A DNA stretch of 64,000 nt from Sinomicrobium kalidii (GCF_021183825.1 NZ_CP089211.1:2170001-2234000); one strand, 5' to 3'; shown: positions 17,092 to 26,164, counted from the stretch's first letter. Notes: generated by a model not told the origin, from the sequence alone. A program made the numbers and translations.

Positions 17092-18282
17092 ATGAAATAT
17101 AAAATACTCTTTGATAAAGTAAGAACCATAGTTAAGCACCATACTGAACTTAAACAATTAAAGGGCGAAAATTTTAATGTATTTGATATTCTTAATCTTC
17201 AGACTAATGAAGTAAGAACACATTCTGCCTTTTTAGCAGAACTGTTAAATCCGAAAGGTTCTCATTTGATGGGAAGTCTATTTTTGGAGGATTTTTTAGC
17301 TATCATCAACCATGATATTAACGGAACAGAAGAGTTTGACATTTCAACAGCATCTGTTCTGGTAGAGGCCTATATAGGCAAGGTTGAAAAAGAAACAGGT
17401 GGGCGCATAGATATTTTGTTAACGGATAGTAAGGGAAATACCATCACTATTGAAAATAAAATTGATGCAGGAGACCAGGAGAATCAAATTCTTCGCTATT
17501 ACAATTACAATGAATCCAAAAACACAGTTTACTATTTAAACAAATACGGGGATGAACCCAGTGAAAACAGTAAGAATGAACTGGAATCCGGTTCCGATTT
17601 TCATATTATTAGTTACCGCAATCATATTATATCCTGGCTGGACAAATGCAATGAACTGGCGGCAGATCAGCCTATCCTGAGAGAAAGCATTAAGCAATAC
17701 AACATCTTAATAAAAAAACTAACGAATACCCTTGAAAACAAACAAGAAATGGAATTGAAAAAACTAATATTAGACAATCTTGAAGAAGCTGAGCTCATAG
17801 CACAAAAATATGATTCGGTTTTAGCACGTGTGCGTGAGGATTTCAGAATAGCATTGATAGAAGAACTTACAAATTACCGGGAACAAACAGATAGCTTAAA
17901 AAACTATAACATAAAGGCTAACAAAGCCATTAATGCCACATATTCCGGTATTTGGATTCCTCAAACAGAAAACTCCAAAAAAATGTTTGGGGTTTGTGGT
18001 TTTAGTGGTAAGGGACATATAAATGGTGATTTTTTTGTAGGATTGTATAATGAGACTGAGCTAGAGAATACAGATTTGAAAGGTATAGATAGTAATAAGA
18101 ATTGGAGGCATTATAAAGTTTTAACCTGTAATTTTAAAGAGAATCCGGAATGGACTATTAATTGTTCTGACAAGGATTTTCTAAAATATATTGCCAACCC
18201 GGAAAACTTAAAACAAGTAGTTAACGAGGTTAAAAAACAAATTATTGATTTTATTGAAAAGTATATTGGTTATGTCAGTTAA
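17092..18282 (+). CDS. PD-(D/E)XK nuclease superfamily protein (PDDEXK_4-like)
   Basis: The 396-residue protein begins with a helical region containing NVFDILNLQTNEVRTHSAFL and AELLNPKGSH, the conserved entry of the PF14281-type family. The nuclease core follows at ~95-125: VEKETGGRIDILLTD (Asp) and ITIENKIDAGDQENQI (ExK). A long helix at ~195-270 and a C-terminal alpha/beta domain (SKKMFGVCGFSGKGHINGDFF) complete it. Family members are solitary or defence-associated nucleases. Its 3' end overlaps the next gene by 11 bp, so the two form a two-gene unit. The substrate is unknown. Confidence 0.85.
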   Translation: MKYKILFDKVRTIVKHHTELKQLKGENFNVFDILNLQTNEVRTHSAFLAELLNPKGSHLMGSLFLEDFLAIINHDINGTEEFDISTASVLVEAYIGKVEKETGGRIDILLTDSKGNTITIENKIDAGDQENQILRYYNYNESKNTVYYLNKYGDEPSENSKNELESGSDFHIISYRNHIISWLDKCNELAADQPILRESIKQYNILIKKLTNTLENKQEMELKKLILDNLEEAELIAQKYDSVLARVREDFRIALIEELTNYREQTDSLKNYNIKANKAINATYSGIWIPQTENSKKMFGVCGFSGKGHINGDFFVGLYNETELENTDLKGIDSNKNWRHYKVLTCNFKENPEWTINCSDKDFLKYIANPENLKQVVNEVKKQIIDFIEKYIGYVS

Positions 18283-18784
18283 ACAAGAAGCCTTTATAAA
18301 TGATGAAATCTGGGTATTAACCTTTGCCGCTGCTTTCCAACGGGCTAATATTTACAAGAAGAATATTCCGGAAGAAAAGAAAAAACAATTTAAAGGGCAA
18401 TTAAGAGAATTTGTAGAAGATTTGGTTCATGCTCATTACCAAAATCAGACTTTGGATGATACCACTCATGTTGAAAACATAAAATTAGTAAGTGAGGGGT
18501 CGAGCAACAGTATTTTAAGAAATGGGAAACTTAATTTTGGTGTCAGTCAAAAACTATTTAATCTGTATTTGAAATACCAATGGTGTTTAAATAAAATTCC
18601 AATACCTCCTCACCTTCCCGTAGATAGAATAATTCAGCAGAAATCAGGTCTTAAAGTAATTCCCTGGACACAGATAGAAGATGAAAATGTTTATATGGAT
18701 ATTATAAATGCCGTAAGAAATAAGGCCAATAAAAACTGTCAACCCATTGCAGAATATGAATTAATGTATTTTAAGAGGAGGTAG
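18272..18784 (+). CDS. Partner protein of the PD-(D/E)XK nuclease, unknown function
   Basis: The ATG at 18272 (MSVKQEAFINDEIWVLTF) overlaps the nuclease stop by 11 bp and is preferred over an in-frame earlier codon at 18245. The 170-residue product is helical and has the conserved stretch GVSQKLFNLYLKYQWCLNKI followed by PPHLPVDRI, which I recall from a widespread uncharacterised family in defence and toxin contexts. There are no catalytic motifs. It may inhibit, activate or target the nuclease. Confidence 0.75.
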   Translation: MSVKQEAFINDEIWVLTFAAAFQRANIYKKNIPEEKKKQFKGQLREFVEDLVHAHYQNQTLDDTTHVENIKLVSEGSSNSILRNGKLNFGVSQKLFNLYLKYQWCLNKIPIPPHLPVDRIIQQKSGLKVIPWTQIEDENVYMDIINAVRNKANKNCQPIAEYELMYFKRR

Positions 18785-18822
18785 TTATAATCGTCTTTTT
18801 TTGTTGAAAAACCTACTCCGCT

Positions 18823-18898
18823 CTTCGAAGTGTTGCAAGCTCTGCGAACGTCTCCGACTTCGCAGCTTATTACACGTTAATGAAAAGCCAAGGCATCA
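18823..18898 (+). repeat. R1 hairpin repeat, copy 2
   Basis: The copy starts with GCTCTTCGAAGTGTTGCAAG. Its stem is CTGCGAA (18842-18848) and TTCGCAG (18859-18865) around loop CGTCTCCGAC, followed by TTACACGTTAATGAAAAGCC. Confidence 0.8.
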
Positions 18899-18956
18899 AG
18901 CCTCCCCTATATGGGGTTGAATTAAAACACTTTAACGTTATTAAGAAGTTACTAAT

Positions 18957-19931
18957 ATGAATAAAAAATTACTTTTTCTGTCTCTTTTATGTGGTACTAT
19001 ATCTTTATACAGCCAAACGGACAGTACCAAAATTGCATTCATAGCATATTGGTCCAAAGGAGATAGTTATGACTTTAAAGTTTCGAAAATTCAAAGCACC
19101 TGGGAAAATGACATCCTTACCAAGAAGGACTCCTCGCAGTACATTGCAAATTTCGAGGTATTGGATTCCACTAGCGAATCTTATAAGATTCAATGGACTT
19201 ATAAGAACAAAATTGTGAGCACATTTCAGGAGAAAGCCCGGGAATACTATCAGGACAAGGATGCCGTAAACCATATTATGAGCAAATATGATACTTCAAA
19301 AATAATATATAAAACAAACGAGCTGGGAGAGTTTATCCAAATACTTAACTGGCAACAACTAAGTTCAGTGATGAAAGAACTGCTCGACGAAATGGAAAAA
19401 AGCTTAGCAATAAAAAGACCTGAAAAGGCAAAGCAATTAAAACAGGCAATGGCCCCCCTGATAGAAATCTACAGCTCCAAGGAAGGGATTGAACAAATAG
19501 CTATGAAAGAACTTCAGTATTTTCATTTCCCATTTGGAGTGGAATACGATATTACAACTCCTATTGAATACGAACAGGAATTACCCAGTATGATTGGCGG
19601 AGACCCCATAATCGGTAATGCCGTGTTGACATTTGAAGAAGTTGATTTTGAAAACGCCTACTGTGTATTAAAAGAAGAAGTGTTTCTGAATCCCGAGGAA
19701 ACAAAACGCCAAACCACTAAACTTTTAAATAAAATGGGACTCAACGATTCTCAAGTAACTGAGGTCATGGAAAATGCAGTTTTTGATGTCAGGGATTTAA
19801 GCTACTATCAATACTTCTACTATCCCGGAGTTCCATACTATGTGCACAGCAGTCGAAACGTTATATTAAATATGGAAAAAACAGACTATAAGAGAATTGA
19901 CGAAGTATCCCTCGAATTGATTTATGAATAG
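18957..19931 (+). CDS. Secreted hypothetical protein, 324 aa
   Basis: An N-terminal signal peptide (MNKKLLFLSLLCGTISLYSQ, cleavage after ~20) implies export. The rest is rich in beta-strands and charged helices, with no repeats and no catalytic motif recognised; it resembles uncharacterised Bacteroidota periplasmic proteins. It lies between two repeat copies (R1 upstream, R1/R2 downstream), as a single-gene unit in the accessory zone. The function is unknown. Confidence 0.75.
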   Translation: MNKKLLFLSLLCGTISLYSQTDSTKIAFIAYWSKGDSYDFKVSKIQSTWENDILTKKDSSQYIANFEVLDSTSESYKIQWTYKNKIVSTFQEKAREYYQDKDAVNHIMSKYDTSKIIYKTNELGEFIQILNWQQLSSVMKELLDEMEKSLAIKRPEKAKQLKQAMAPLIEIYSSKEGIEQIAMKELQYFHFPFGVEYDITTPIEYEQELPSMIGGDPIIGNAVLTFEEVDFENAYCVLKEEVFLNPEETKRQTTKLLNKMGLNDSQVTEVMENAVFDVRDLSYYQYFYYPGVPYYVHSSRNVILNMEKTDYKRIDEVSLELIYE

Positions 19932-19976
19932 TTTTTGCTGGTTCCCGCCGCCCGAATCCTGAAACTATAGGCTTAC

Positions 19977-20045
19977 CCTGCTCTTCGAAGTCTTGCAGGC
20001 CCCGGTCCTCGTTTGAGCCTGGTGGAAGCGAGCCCCGGATGGTAT
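19977..20045 (+). repeat. Partial R1 joined to R2 repeat
   Basis: CCTGCTCTTCGAAGTCTTGC is the 5' part of R1. It runs directly into GGTCCTCGTTTGAGCCTGGT of R2, with no hairpin part between them. Confidence 0.65.
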
Positions 20046-20054
20046 ACATTATTT

Positions 20055-20978
20055 TTACTGCAACACAGGGACTTCCATATAAAAGGCAGTCATTCCAATA
20101 TAGTTGGTGGTAGCATTTAGTTTTTTGGTTAGTATCTTTTCTATGGTGGTCACCGGGGCATCCGGGACGTTAAAGGAACAAATACACCTTACACGCTTGC
20201 CATTGTAGTTAAAAATAAGGCCTTCGGTGGGCGTGTCGGGGTATTGTTGGGCAAGGGCGATTTGTATAGCTTGGAGGGTTTGATTGAGTTCTTTTGTGTG
20301 AATATTATCTTCCTCATCCCGGTCATAAGTAGCATCTGCCTGACCTATGGACTTACGGCCAGGCCTTAATATACGGGCAGAAGTCATTTTTACAGCTTTT
20401 TTTTCCGGTGTACGTACCTCGATTTGATGGTATCTTTTGAGTGCACAATCATACTCAGATATAGCATATACCAGGATGATGTCAAAATTTTTATCCATAA
20501 ACAGGTATTTCCAAAAAGGCACCTCTCTAAATACAATATTGGCAACATTATTAGTAAGCTCTTCACCATCACCGGTATTAAATGGAAGATTTTTTAGTTT
20601 TCCATCGCTCCTATCCGGCCCGTAGGAATACAACTGATATTCTACATAACTTCTTTTTAAGGTATCATCCTCCACATCTACAGTATCGATCTTTATATTA
20701 TAGCCGTATTTTTCTATAAACTGTGTTTTCCCTTCACGTTCATTGTGAATATCTTCCAGGATTTCCGCCATTTCCTTTTTATTGCGAGGCCATACTTCTC
20801 CATATTCGTCATGGCTGTCCGTGATATCCAGTATAATATCATCCTCGACAAAAGAAGACTTATAATCCTCTAAATAGTTTTGTAAATCCATGTACCGGTA
20901 ATACTGGTATCCTAAAAAGAATAGTATTAGCACGGTTAAAATTACCAGGCCTGTTTTAATACCCTTTATATTCTTCAT
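20055..20978 (-). CDS. Single-pass membrane protein, possible immunity protein
   Basis: The 307-residue protein has an N-terminal transmembrane anchor (GLVILTVLILFFLGYQYYRY, residues ~11-30) and an extracytoplasmic acidic domain. I do not recognise a family. Its start overlaps the end of the upstream gene (20956-21753) by 23 bp, so the two are coupled. If the upstream protein is a toxin-like domain as argued there, this anchored partner would be its natural immunity candidate; that is inference from order and topology only. Confidence 0.65.
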   Translation of the reverse strand: MKNIKGIKTGLVILTVLILFFLGYQYYRYMDLQNYLEDYKSSFVEDDIILDITDSHDEYGEVWPRNKKEMAEILEDIHNEREGKTQFIEKYGYNIKIDTVDVEDDTLKRSYVEYQLYSYGPDRSDGKLKNLPFNTGDGEELTNNVANIVFREVPFWKYLFMDKNFDIILVYAISEYDCALKRYHQIEVRTPEKKAVKMTSARILRPGRKSIGQADATYDRDEEDNIHTKELNQTLQAIQIALAQQYPDTPTEGLIFNYNGKRVRCICSFNVPDAPVTTIEKILTKKLNATTNYIGMTAFYMEVPVLQ

Positions 20979-21753
20979 TAAACAACTCTTTATACACTTG
21001 TTTAAATGCTGTCTTATCCTCGATTTTTATTATAATTGTTGGTTTGTCTTGTTTTCCATAGAATTCAAACCAATTATATCTTGAATTATCCCTTTTTTCA
21101 TCATATTTAATATGGTGTATGGTATTACTGTAGCCTTTTGGTGGTGGACTTACTCGCACGTACGCTTTAAATATTGTCTCCTCATATTCAACTTGCATTT
21201 CTACCTCATAAACGCCATCCTCTATTCCAAAACTGGAACGATTTGAACCGTAGTATTGACCACTTCCCCTATTACCTAAATCAATAGGCTCGAAATTATT
21301 GTTTACGCTGTCTACTCTATTTTTTATGGCATCAAATATTTTTCCCAGCAATTTCTTCAAATCTTCATTCCGTGCACTATAAAACGAATCCTTATCTATA
21401 TCCGGAGCCCCTATATATTTACGGTACAACCTGCTTATGCCATTTGAAGCACTGTTTTGATAGTCTTTCCATACGTCACCCTCACTTGGCCCCACGTAAT
21501 CAAAACCATGAGGGGTATTTTCTTCTGAAGTAACATCTTCTTTCCAAACGTATCGGCCGGTTTTTTTCTCCTTAGTCCAGTCGAACGGTTCTTCTCCCCT
21601 GGTATTTTTAAAGGGCATATCAATTAGGGAATCTTCGCCAGGAATATCAGGGATTCGTTTAACATGAAAGTGAAGATCTATATCCATACCCGTTGTTCGG
21701 TGCATCTCTAACCAGCTTTCAATGTCCTTTATGGAGTGTACAGTAAATTCCAT
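20956..21753 (-). CDS. Cytosolic protein with polymorphic-toxin-type linker motif
   Basis: The 265-residue protein has no signal peptide. Residues ~55-95 (EPFDWTKEKKTGRYVW, then VTSEENTPHGFDYVGPSEGD) resemble the linker that precedes toxin domains in Rhs- and VgrG-associated Bacteroidota effectors. The C-terminal part holds YYGSNRSSFGIEDGVYEVEM and a helix-rich end. No enzyme motif is identifiable. It is the first gene of a two-gene minus-strand unit with the membrane protein at 20055-20978. Alternatives are a plain hypothetical pair or an orphaned effector tail. Confidence 0.6.
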   Translation of the reverse strand: MEFTVHSIKDIESWLEMHRTTGMDIDLHFHVKRIPDIPGEDSLIDMPFKNTRGEEPFDWTKEKKTGRYVWKEDVTSEENTPHGFDYVGPSEGDVWKDYQNSASNGISRLYRKYIGAPDIDKDSFYSARNEDLKKLLGKIFDAIKNRVDSVNNNFEPIDLGNRGSGQYYGSNRSSFGIEDGVYEVEMQVEYEETIFKAYVRVSPPPKGYSNTIHHIKYDEKRDNSRYNWFEFYGKQDKPTIIIKIEDKTAFKQVYKELFNEEYKGY

Positions 21754-21835
21754 AATTCTTTTAGATTTACAAGGGGTAGTATCAGCTCATAAATATAAAG
21801 ATTTTTCTGATATGAAGTAAGAATTCCCGAGACAT

Positions 21836-22130
21836 TGCCCCTACTGGTCCTCGTTTGAGCCTGGCATAAACGAGAGCCCATTGTATAATGCGTTTACTTC
21901 GATAAGCAGCACAGGTGTAACGCATGAAAAAGGTTATGCCAAGATAGTACTGTTTACCTCCTTCTCGCATAACCTTAATAGCATATTTGCAACCCGGTAA
22001 AAATGCAGGCTATATCACCCGGTATGGCATGCTTCGGAGCAATGAAGACATCCGTTTACCTGGTCGTAATGTTTCCGGGCCTCTCTTACGGCACTATGGC
22101 AGTTGTCGTGGAAGCCCAGGTAAATCCTGT
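21836..22130 (+). repeat. R3 duplication, copy 1 (starts with R2)
   Basis: This starts with TACTGGTCCTCGTTTGAGCC and continues through CATTGTATAATGCGTTTAC into the 3' part of the Cys-rich gene at 22015-22221. A second copy with about 85-90 percent identity by eye lies at 40567-40842. Confidence 0.8.
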
Positions 22131-22221
22131 TTTCTGTGAGAGGCAACCAATTACACTCCTCTTTATGCACTTCATGGTCTCCGTTGGGTTGGGCGTTTTT
22201 GTTTACATAATACTTTGGCAT
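22015..22221 (-). CDS. Small Cys/His-rich protein, 68 aa, Bacteroidota family
   Basis: The protein MPKYYVNKNAQPNGDHEVH... ends with NGCLHCSEACHTG. It belongs to a recurring ~60-70 residue family in Bacteroidota with the YYVNKNAQxNGDHEVHKxxC start and a C-terminal GCxxCxxxCHT, which looks like a small metal site. It is cytosolic. The upstream sequence carries TATGTTTG (a TAnnTTTG box) about 40 bp before the start. A degraded copy lies at 40735-40923. The function is unknown. Confidence 0.8.
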   Translation of the reverse strand: MPKYYVNKNAQPNGDHEVHKEECNWLPLTENRIYLGFHDNCHSAVREARKHYDQVNGCLHCSEACHTG

Positions 22222-22376
22222 GGTTTTGTTTTTTTAAAGTTTGTTTTCAAACATAAAACCATTATTTGTCATTTCTTTGCGGAAAACCGCAACGCATTTT
22301 CTTACACTGCGTATTAAAACTTTGAAATCTGTTCTCATAACATGTTTAGAACCATCCCACAACCGAAAGGATCAGG

Positions 22377-22402
22377 ATTGTGTATCTTTGGTAATACACA
22401 AT
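22377..22402. repeat. Perfect 9-bp inverted repeat in the 22222-22769 gap
   Basis: ATTGTGTAT (22377-22385), loop CTTTGGTA, ATACACAAT (22394-22402). TATCTTTG inside it matches a -7 box. No gene follows at once; an R4 copy starts here. Confidence 0.5.
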
Positions 22403-22562
22403 ATTGAAAGCACATTGATGAAAATTTACTATCCGCAGTTTTATGCACTTCCTTTTTGGTATCCGGGCAGGAATTTAATTTTGGCATTTGCCATACCCTA
22501 CCCGGGGCATATAAGTGAATGTATAGCACGGGAAAGCGGGATTGTGTATATTTATTGGCAAC
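22402..22562 (+). repeat. R4 repeat, copy a
   Basis: This contains a truncated gene start (ATGAAAATTTACTATCCGCAG at 22418), the TATCCGGGCAGGAATTTAAT segment, the common tail CCTACCCGGGGCATATAAGT and ATTGTGTATATTTATTGGCA at the end. The R2 part is missing. Confidence 0.8.
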
Positions 22563-22675
22563 CATTAAAAAAGACGACAGGTTAAAAACCCCGCTCTTCG
22601 AAGTCTTGCAGGCTCAAACTCGCTCCAACAACAAATGCATTCCAAAAAGAAATTGGCCAATAGGGGTGTAAAGGT

Positions 22676-22683
22676 TATATTTG
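22676..22683 (+). promoter_or_regulatory. TATATTTG -7 box with ATTGGCCAAT at -33, Fic promoter
   Basis: TATATTTG matches TAnnTTTG. The TTG at 22653-22655, inside the perfect palindrome ATTGGCCAAT (22652-22661), is 20 bp upstream, the right place for a -33 element. The Fic start is ~85-115 bp downstream. Confidence 0.5.
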
Positions 22684-22769
22684 GGTAACTTAACGTTTAA
22701 AGAATAATCCATATGCCCGAATCTAAAACACGGAATATAAACTCCTGTTTAGTATGAGGTAGTAAGAGT

Positions 22770-23864
22770 ATGGTCAAACCAAATAAACAGGTAATCATGA
22801 AAAATACCTTACCCTTATTGCCCCCGCAGGCAGATATAGAAACGTCAAAAATTTTAAAGCAACTGGCAAAATCGCACCGCTTTCTCGCCGAGTTGAAGGG
22901 AACTTCTAAAACCATTCCTAATGAAAATATTTTAATAGATACTTTAACCCTTCAGGAAGCAAAGGACAGCAGCGAAATAGAAAATATAGTAACCACACAC
23001 GATGATCTGTATAAAGAAAACATCTTTATAGAGAGTAAAAGTGCAGCAGCCAAAGAGGTATATAATTATGCAAGAGGATTAAAGCTGGGATTTCAGGTCG
23101 TTCGGAAAGAAAAATTGTTGCTCAATAAACACATACTGGCCATTCAAAAAGAACTCATGGAGAATAATGCGGGTTTCCGGACGCAGGCAGGAACAATACT
23201 TAAAAACTCGTTGGGAAAGGTGGTGTACACCCCGCCGCAGGATACCAGGGAAATACTGGATTTAATGGCAAACCTGGAAAAGTTTATTAATGATAATGAA
23301 TTTTCAGACCTCGACCCTTTGATTAAAATGGCTCTAATCCACTACCAGTTTGAAAGTATCCACCCTTTTTATGACGGTAATGGGCGTACGGGGAGAATAA
23401 TAAACATATTGTATTTGGTACAGCAGGGGTTACTGGACATCCCGGTATTGTATTTAAGTCGGTATATTACCCGGAACAAACCGGAGTATTATCGGGTACT
23501 GCAGCAGGTAAGAGATAAAAACGGCTGGGAAAATATGGTTATGTATTTACTCAAAGGCGTTGAGGTTACTGCTATGCAGACCATAGTCCTTATTACGAAA
23601 ATTAAAAACTTGATGCAGGATTATAAAACAAGGTTAAGAACTGAACTACCTAAAATATACAGCCAGGATTTATTGAATATCATGTTTAAAAGCCCTTATA
23701 CTAAAACCGACTTTTTGGAAACAGAATTAAGGATAAGCAAACGAACTGCCCTGAATTATTTGGATACCGTTTCGGAAATAGGTTTGTTGGAAAAGATAAA
23801 GGCTGGAAAATCAAATTATTACATCAACACCAATTTGATTGACGTACTGGTTAATGAGCTATAA
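22770..23864 (+). CDS. Fic-family protein (AMP transferase), class II
   Basis: The 364-residue protein has the active-site motif HPFYDGNGRTGR beginning at His198, preceded by ALIHYQFESI, as in Fic enzymes that transfer AMP from ATP to target proteins. An N-terminal inhibitory helix is present: S67-SEI-E71-N72 fits the (S/T)xxxE(G/N) motif, so the enzyme is autoinhibited (class II). The C-terminal ~80 residues look like a winged helix (ETELRISKRTALNYLDTVSE, then IGLLEKIKAGKSNYYINT), as in Fic proteins that self-regulate. An alternative start is Met10 at 22797, which fits the family better. It is a single-gene unit. Confidence 0.92.
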   Translation: MVKPNKQVIMKNTLPLLPPQADIETSKILKQLAKSHRFLAELKGTSKTIPNENILIDTLTLQEAKDSSEIENIVTTHDDLYKENIFIESKSAAAKEVYNYARGLKLGFQVVRKEKLLLNKHILAIQKELMENNAGFRTQAGTILKNSLGKVVYTPPQDTREILDLMANLEKFINDNEFSDLDPLIKMALIHYQFESIHPFYDGNGRTGRIINILYLVQQGLLDIPVLYLSRYITRNKPEYYRVLQQVRDKNGWENMVMYLLKGVEVTAMQTIVLITKIKNLMQDYKTRLRTELPKIYSQDLLNIMFKSPYTKTDFLETELRISKRTALNYLDTVSEIGLLEKIKAGKSNYYINTNLIDVLVNEL

Positions 23865-23882
23865 CGAAAAAAAGTGTGAAAA

Positions 23883-23949
23883 TTTTCCACGTTAAGTAAT
23901 ACGTGGAAAAAAAACGAAGAAATTTTCCACGTTAAACAATACGTGGAAA
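23883..23949. repeat. Two tandem perfect hairpins after the Fic gene
   Basis: TTTTCCACGT (23883-23892), 8-nt loop, ACGTGGAAAA (23901-23910), then the same again 40 bp later: TTTCCACGT (23924-23932) and ACGTGGAAA (23941-23949). The first starts 19 bp after the Fic stop. They could be a bidirectional terminator or tandem operators. Confidence 0.7.
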
Positions 23950-23989
23950 TAATGATGCATCGAAATGAGACTCAACTGATCCCCCGCGC

Positions 23990-24066
23990 TGCAAAGTGTA
24001 TGCTGAAAGCGCTGCGAATGTCTCCGACTTCGCAGCCTATTACACGTCAATGACAAGCCAAGGCAT
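23990..24066 (+). repeat. R1 hairpin repeat, copy 3
   Basis: The stem is GCTGCGAA (24011-24018) and TTCGCAGC (24029-24036), followed by TATTACACGTCAATGACAAG. The remaining sequence to 24232 shows no gene. Confidence 0.8.
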
Positions 24067-24232
24067 CCCCTATTACAACTTATCAGAATTAGCAGACACT
24101 CATAAATTCACAACACCCCTATTCTCTCAACTTGGAATCAGTAGCCAAATAAAACAGCCTTCTGCTATAAACTCAACATTTTCTCCATATTAACCTTTAG
24201 ATTCGGGTATTCCTCATTTTTCTCCTAAATTA

Positions 24233-26164
24233 TCAGAATACTACCCATTGTGCATTCGTCCCTGTGCCGCTCTTGATACATAAATAACCATTAAAAGATG
24301 TCGAATCTGTCAAATCATTATATATTCTGTCTCCTTTGTTCCATACACCGGTAGAGGGCTTACTCCCCCCAATAAACTCCCGCACTAATTGGTTTGTATT
24401 AGGAACTATACGTGTATCTATAATCATAGGCGACATTCCTGTCTGAAAAAGACCTGCTTGCCCGGACGCCATGTTTCCTTTAAATCGAAAAACCACTCCA
24501 TAAGAATGTTGATTTCCTATGGAATAAGCTGAATGTCTCGAATACTTCACACTATTTCCTTCTATAATAGTACCCCTTGCATTTTCATTTATTCGAATCC
24601 CCCACAATTGTGTTTCACCCTCTTTTCCTATTACATTATTTAATATTCTACTATTCTCACTATTGCCAATATAGATACCGGAAAACCTATCTCCTTTTTT
24701 TCCATTATGATATATTTTTACATTTTGAATAACACAATCCGCAGGAGGAATGCTGTTATCAATTTTTATCCCATGAGCAGAACTATTGATATAAAGTCCG
24801 TTATCGATTATTAAACCAGAAACATTTTTGCCCGTATTAATACCATAAGTAAAACCATCCATTTTACAATTATTGATTACAGTATTTGTGTTATTGGCTA
24901 CAATTATTCCTTCTTTTTCATTGCCTTCCGAGGCCTTTCCCATAACATTAACCAAGGTTGGACCGGTTAATAAATCCCCTCCTTCTACCTTGCTAGGCAT
25001 ACAATCAATTTTTACAACACGCCCGTAAGCTCTTTTTATACTACAGTTTTCAAAATAAATTCCTTTATTAATGAAATTCATAATGTCACTTTCTGCAACA
25101 TATAAATTGCCATAATCGCCGGCAAACACATTAATCATACCATCATGCCAATGAGTTTCCTCTATTTGTACATTGGATACCTTAACATTATAAGCTCCCG
25201 ATATAAATATCCCAGCCGCATCTTTAATTTTATTTTCGTTAGAAACATCTTTGTCAAGCGTCATAACTCCAAACTTGATATTATCTATTGTAATGTTATG
25301 CGGATGATAAGTCTTCGGGTTGTCCGTACTTACAGAATCCGAGCCTCCCCAATGAATCAATATACCTCTCCCCAAAAATTCACTATCCGGAAAGAAAATA
25401 TTTTGTATTGTGATCTCGTTACTATCTCCAGTAATAAATATCCCGTTACCGCTTTTTCTATTAGTGACAACGGTAAGATTTTTCAGCATAACATTGTGAT
25501 AACCTCCCCCTTTCGGATAGTTTCCAACAACTATCGGACATTGATAATTTCCTGCGTAACTACTCGATTGGCCACCCGAGTATTCAATGGTGCCATTCTC
25601 TACGGATGAATTATTTTTCATTCTCAAACACTCATCCCTTCCTTCAAATTGGAATGTTAATATCGCTTTATTCAAAGCTATATTACAGTTCTCGACATCC
25701 AATGCTTTCTTTAAAATATATTCGCCATAAGTCATACTAACAGTATTATTAGTAAGGTTTATGGCTTTCTGAATTGCATGCGAATCATCCTCATCATCGT
25801 TAATATTGCTACCAAACCATTCGGGATAAGTTATATCGTTTCTCAATTTCCCTGAAAAATTGTTTCCCTTTATAATTTGAAATTTCCCTGCATCGATAAA
25901 TGTCCCCTCAAAAAATAAATCTCCCGATTCTTCTATAATGAGCTTATTACCTTTAAAAAACTTTAAGACCTTATCGGAAGGAAATACTATTGCTTTTGTA
26001 ACGGATATATTAGTTTTAAAAGTAATGGTTCCTATTAAAGGATTCCCCAAGGCACTTTGCAGGTCGTTTTCTGTGCTACCATTGGTTAAAAAGGCTTCGT
26101 TTTCCTGGGCAAAAGAGATTTGCACAACAATAAGTATAAAACATTGGATAAACTTTTTCATCAT
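24233..26164 (-). CDS. Secreted right-handed beta-helix protein
   Basis: The 643-residue protein has a signal peptide (MMKKFIQCFILIVVQISFAQ). From ~120 on it shows the N-V/I repeats of a parallel beta-helix (NCNIALNKAILTFQ; ENGTIEYSGGQSS; NVMLKNLTVVTNRKSGNGIF; ITIQNIFFPDSEF; NNCKMDGFTYGINTGKNVSG), as in pectate-lyase-like or periplasmic copper-binding-like folds. The C-terminus (VWNKGDRIYNDLT, then GYLCIKSGTGTNAQWVVF) is a phage-tail-spike-like carbohydrate-binding ending. It probably binds or cleaves a polysaccharide outside the cell; no specific catalytic residues can be assigned. No T9SS tail is present. Confidence 0.8.
   Translation of the reverse strand: MMKKFIQCFILIVVQISFAQENEAFLTNGSTENDLQSALGNPLIGTITFKTNISVTKAIVFPSDKVLKFFKGNKLIIEESGDLFFEGTFIDAGKFQIIKGNNFSGKLRNDITYPEWFGSNINDDEDDSHAIQKAINLTNNTVSMTYGEYILKKALDVENCNIALNKAILTFQFEGRDECLRMKNNSSVENGTIEYSGGQSSSYAGNYQCPIVVGNYPKGGGYHNVMLKNLTVVTNRKSGNGIFITGDSNEITIQNIFFPDSEFLGRGILIHWGGSDSVSTDNPKTYHPHNITIDNIKFGVMTLDKDVSNENKIKDAAGIFISGAYNVKVSNVQIEETHWHDGMINVFAGDYGNLYVAESDIMNFINKGIYFENCSIKRAYGRVVKIDCMPSKVEGGDLLTGPTLVNVMGKASEGNEKEGIIVANNTNTVINNCKMDGFTYGINTGKNVSGLIIDNGLYINSSAHGIKIDNSIPPADCVIQNVKIYHNGKKGDRFSGIYIGNSENSRILNNVIGKEGETQLWGIRINENARGTIIEGNSVKYSRHSAYSIGNQHSYGVVFRFKGNMASGQAGLFQTGMSPMIIDTRIVPNTNQLVREFIGGSKPSTGVWNKGDRIYNDLTDSTSFNGYLCIKSGTGTNAQWVVF

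Noticed and set aside
22241..22585. 114-codon frame across R4 copy a
   Set aside because: It reads through repeat sequence; other R4 copies give stops in this frame.
23883..24066. CRISPR-like array from repeated hairpins
   Set aside because: Only two hairpins at 40-bp spacing with no spacers of constant length and no cas genes in the window.
23996..24193. 65-codon frame over R1 copy 3
   Set aside because: It is produced by the R1 hairpin repeat; the same repeat elsewhere is not in frame.
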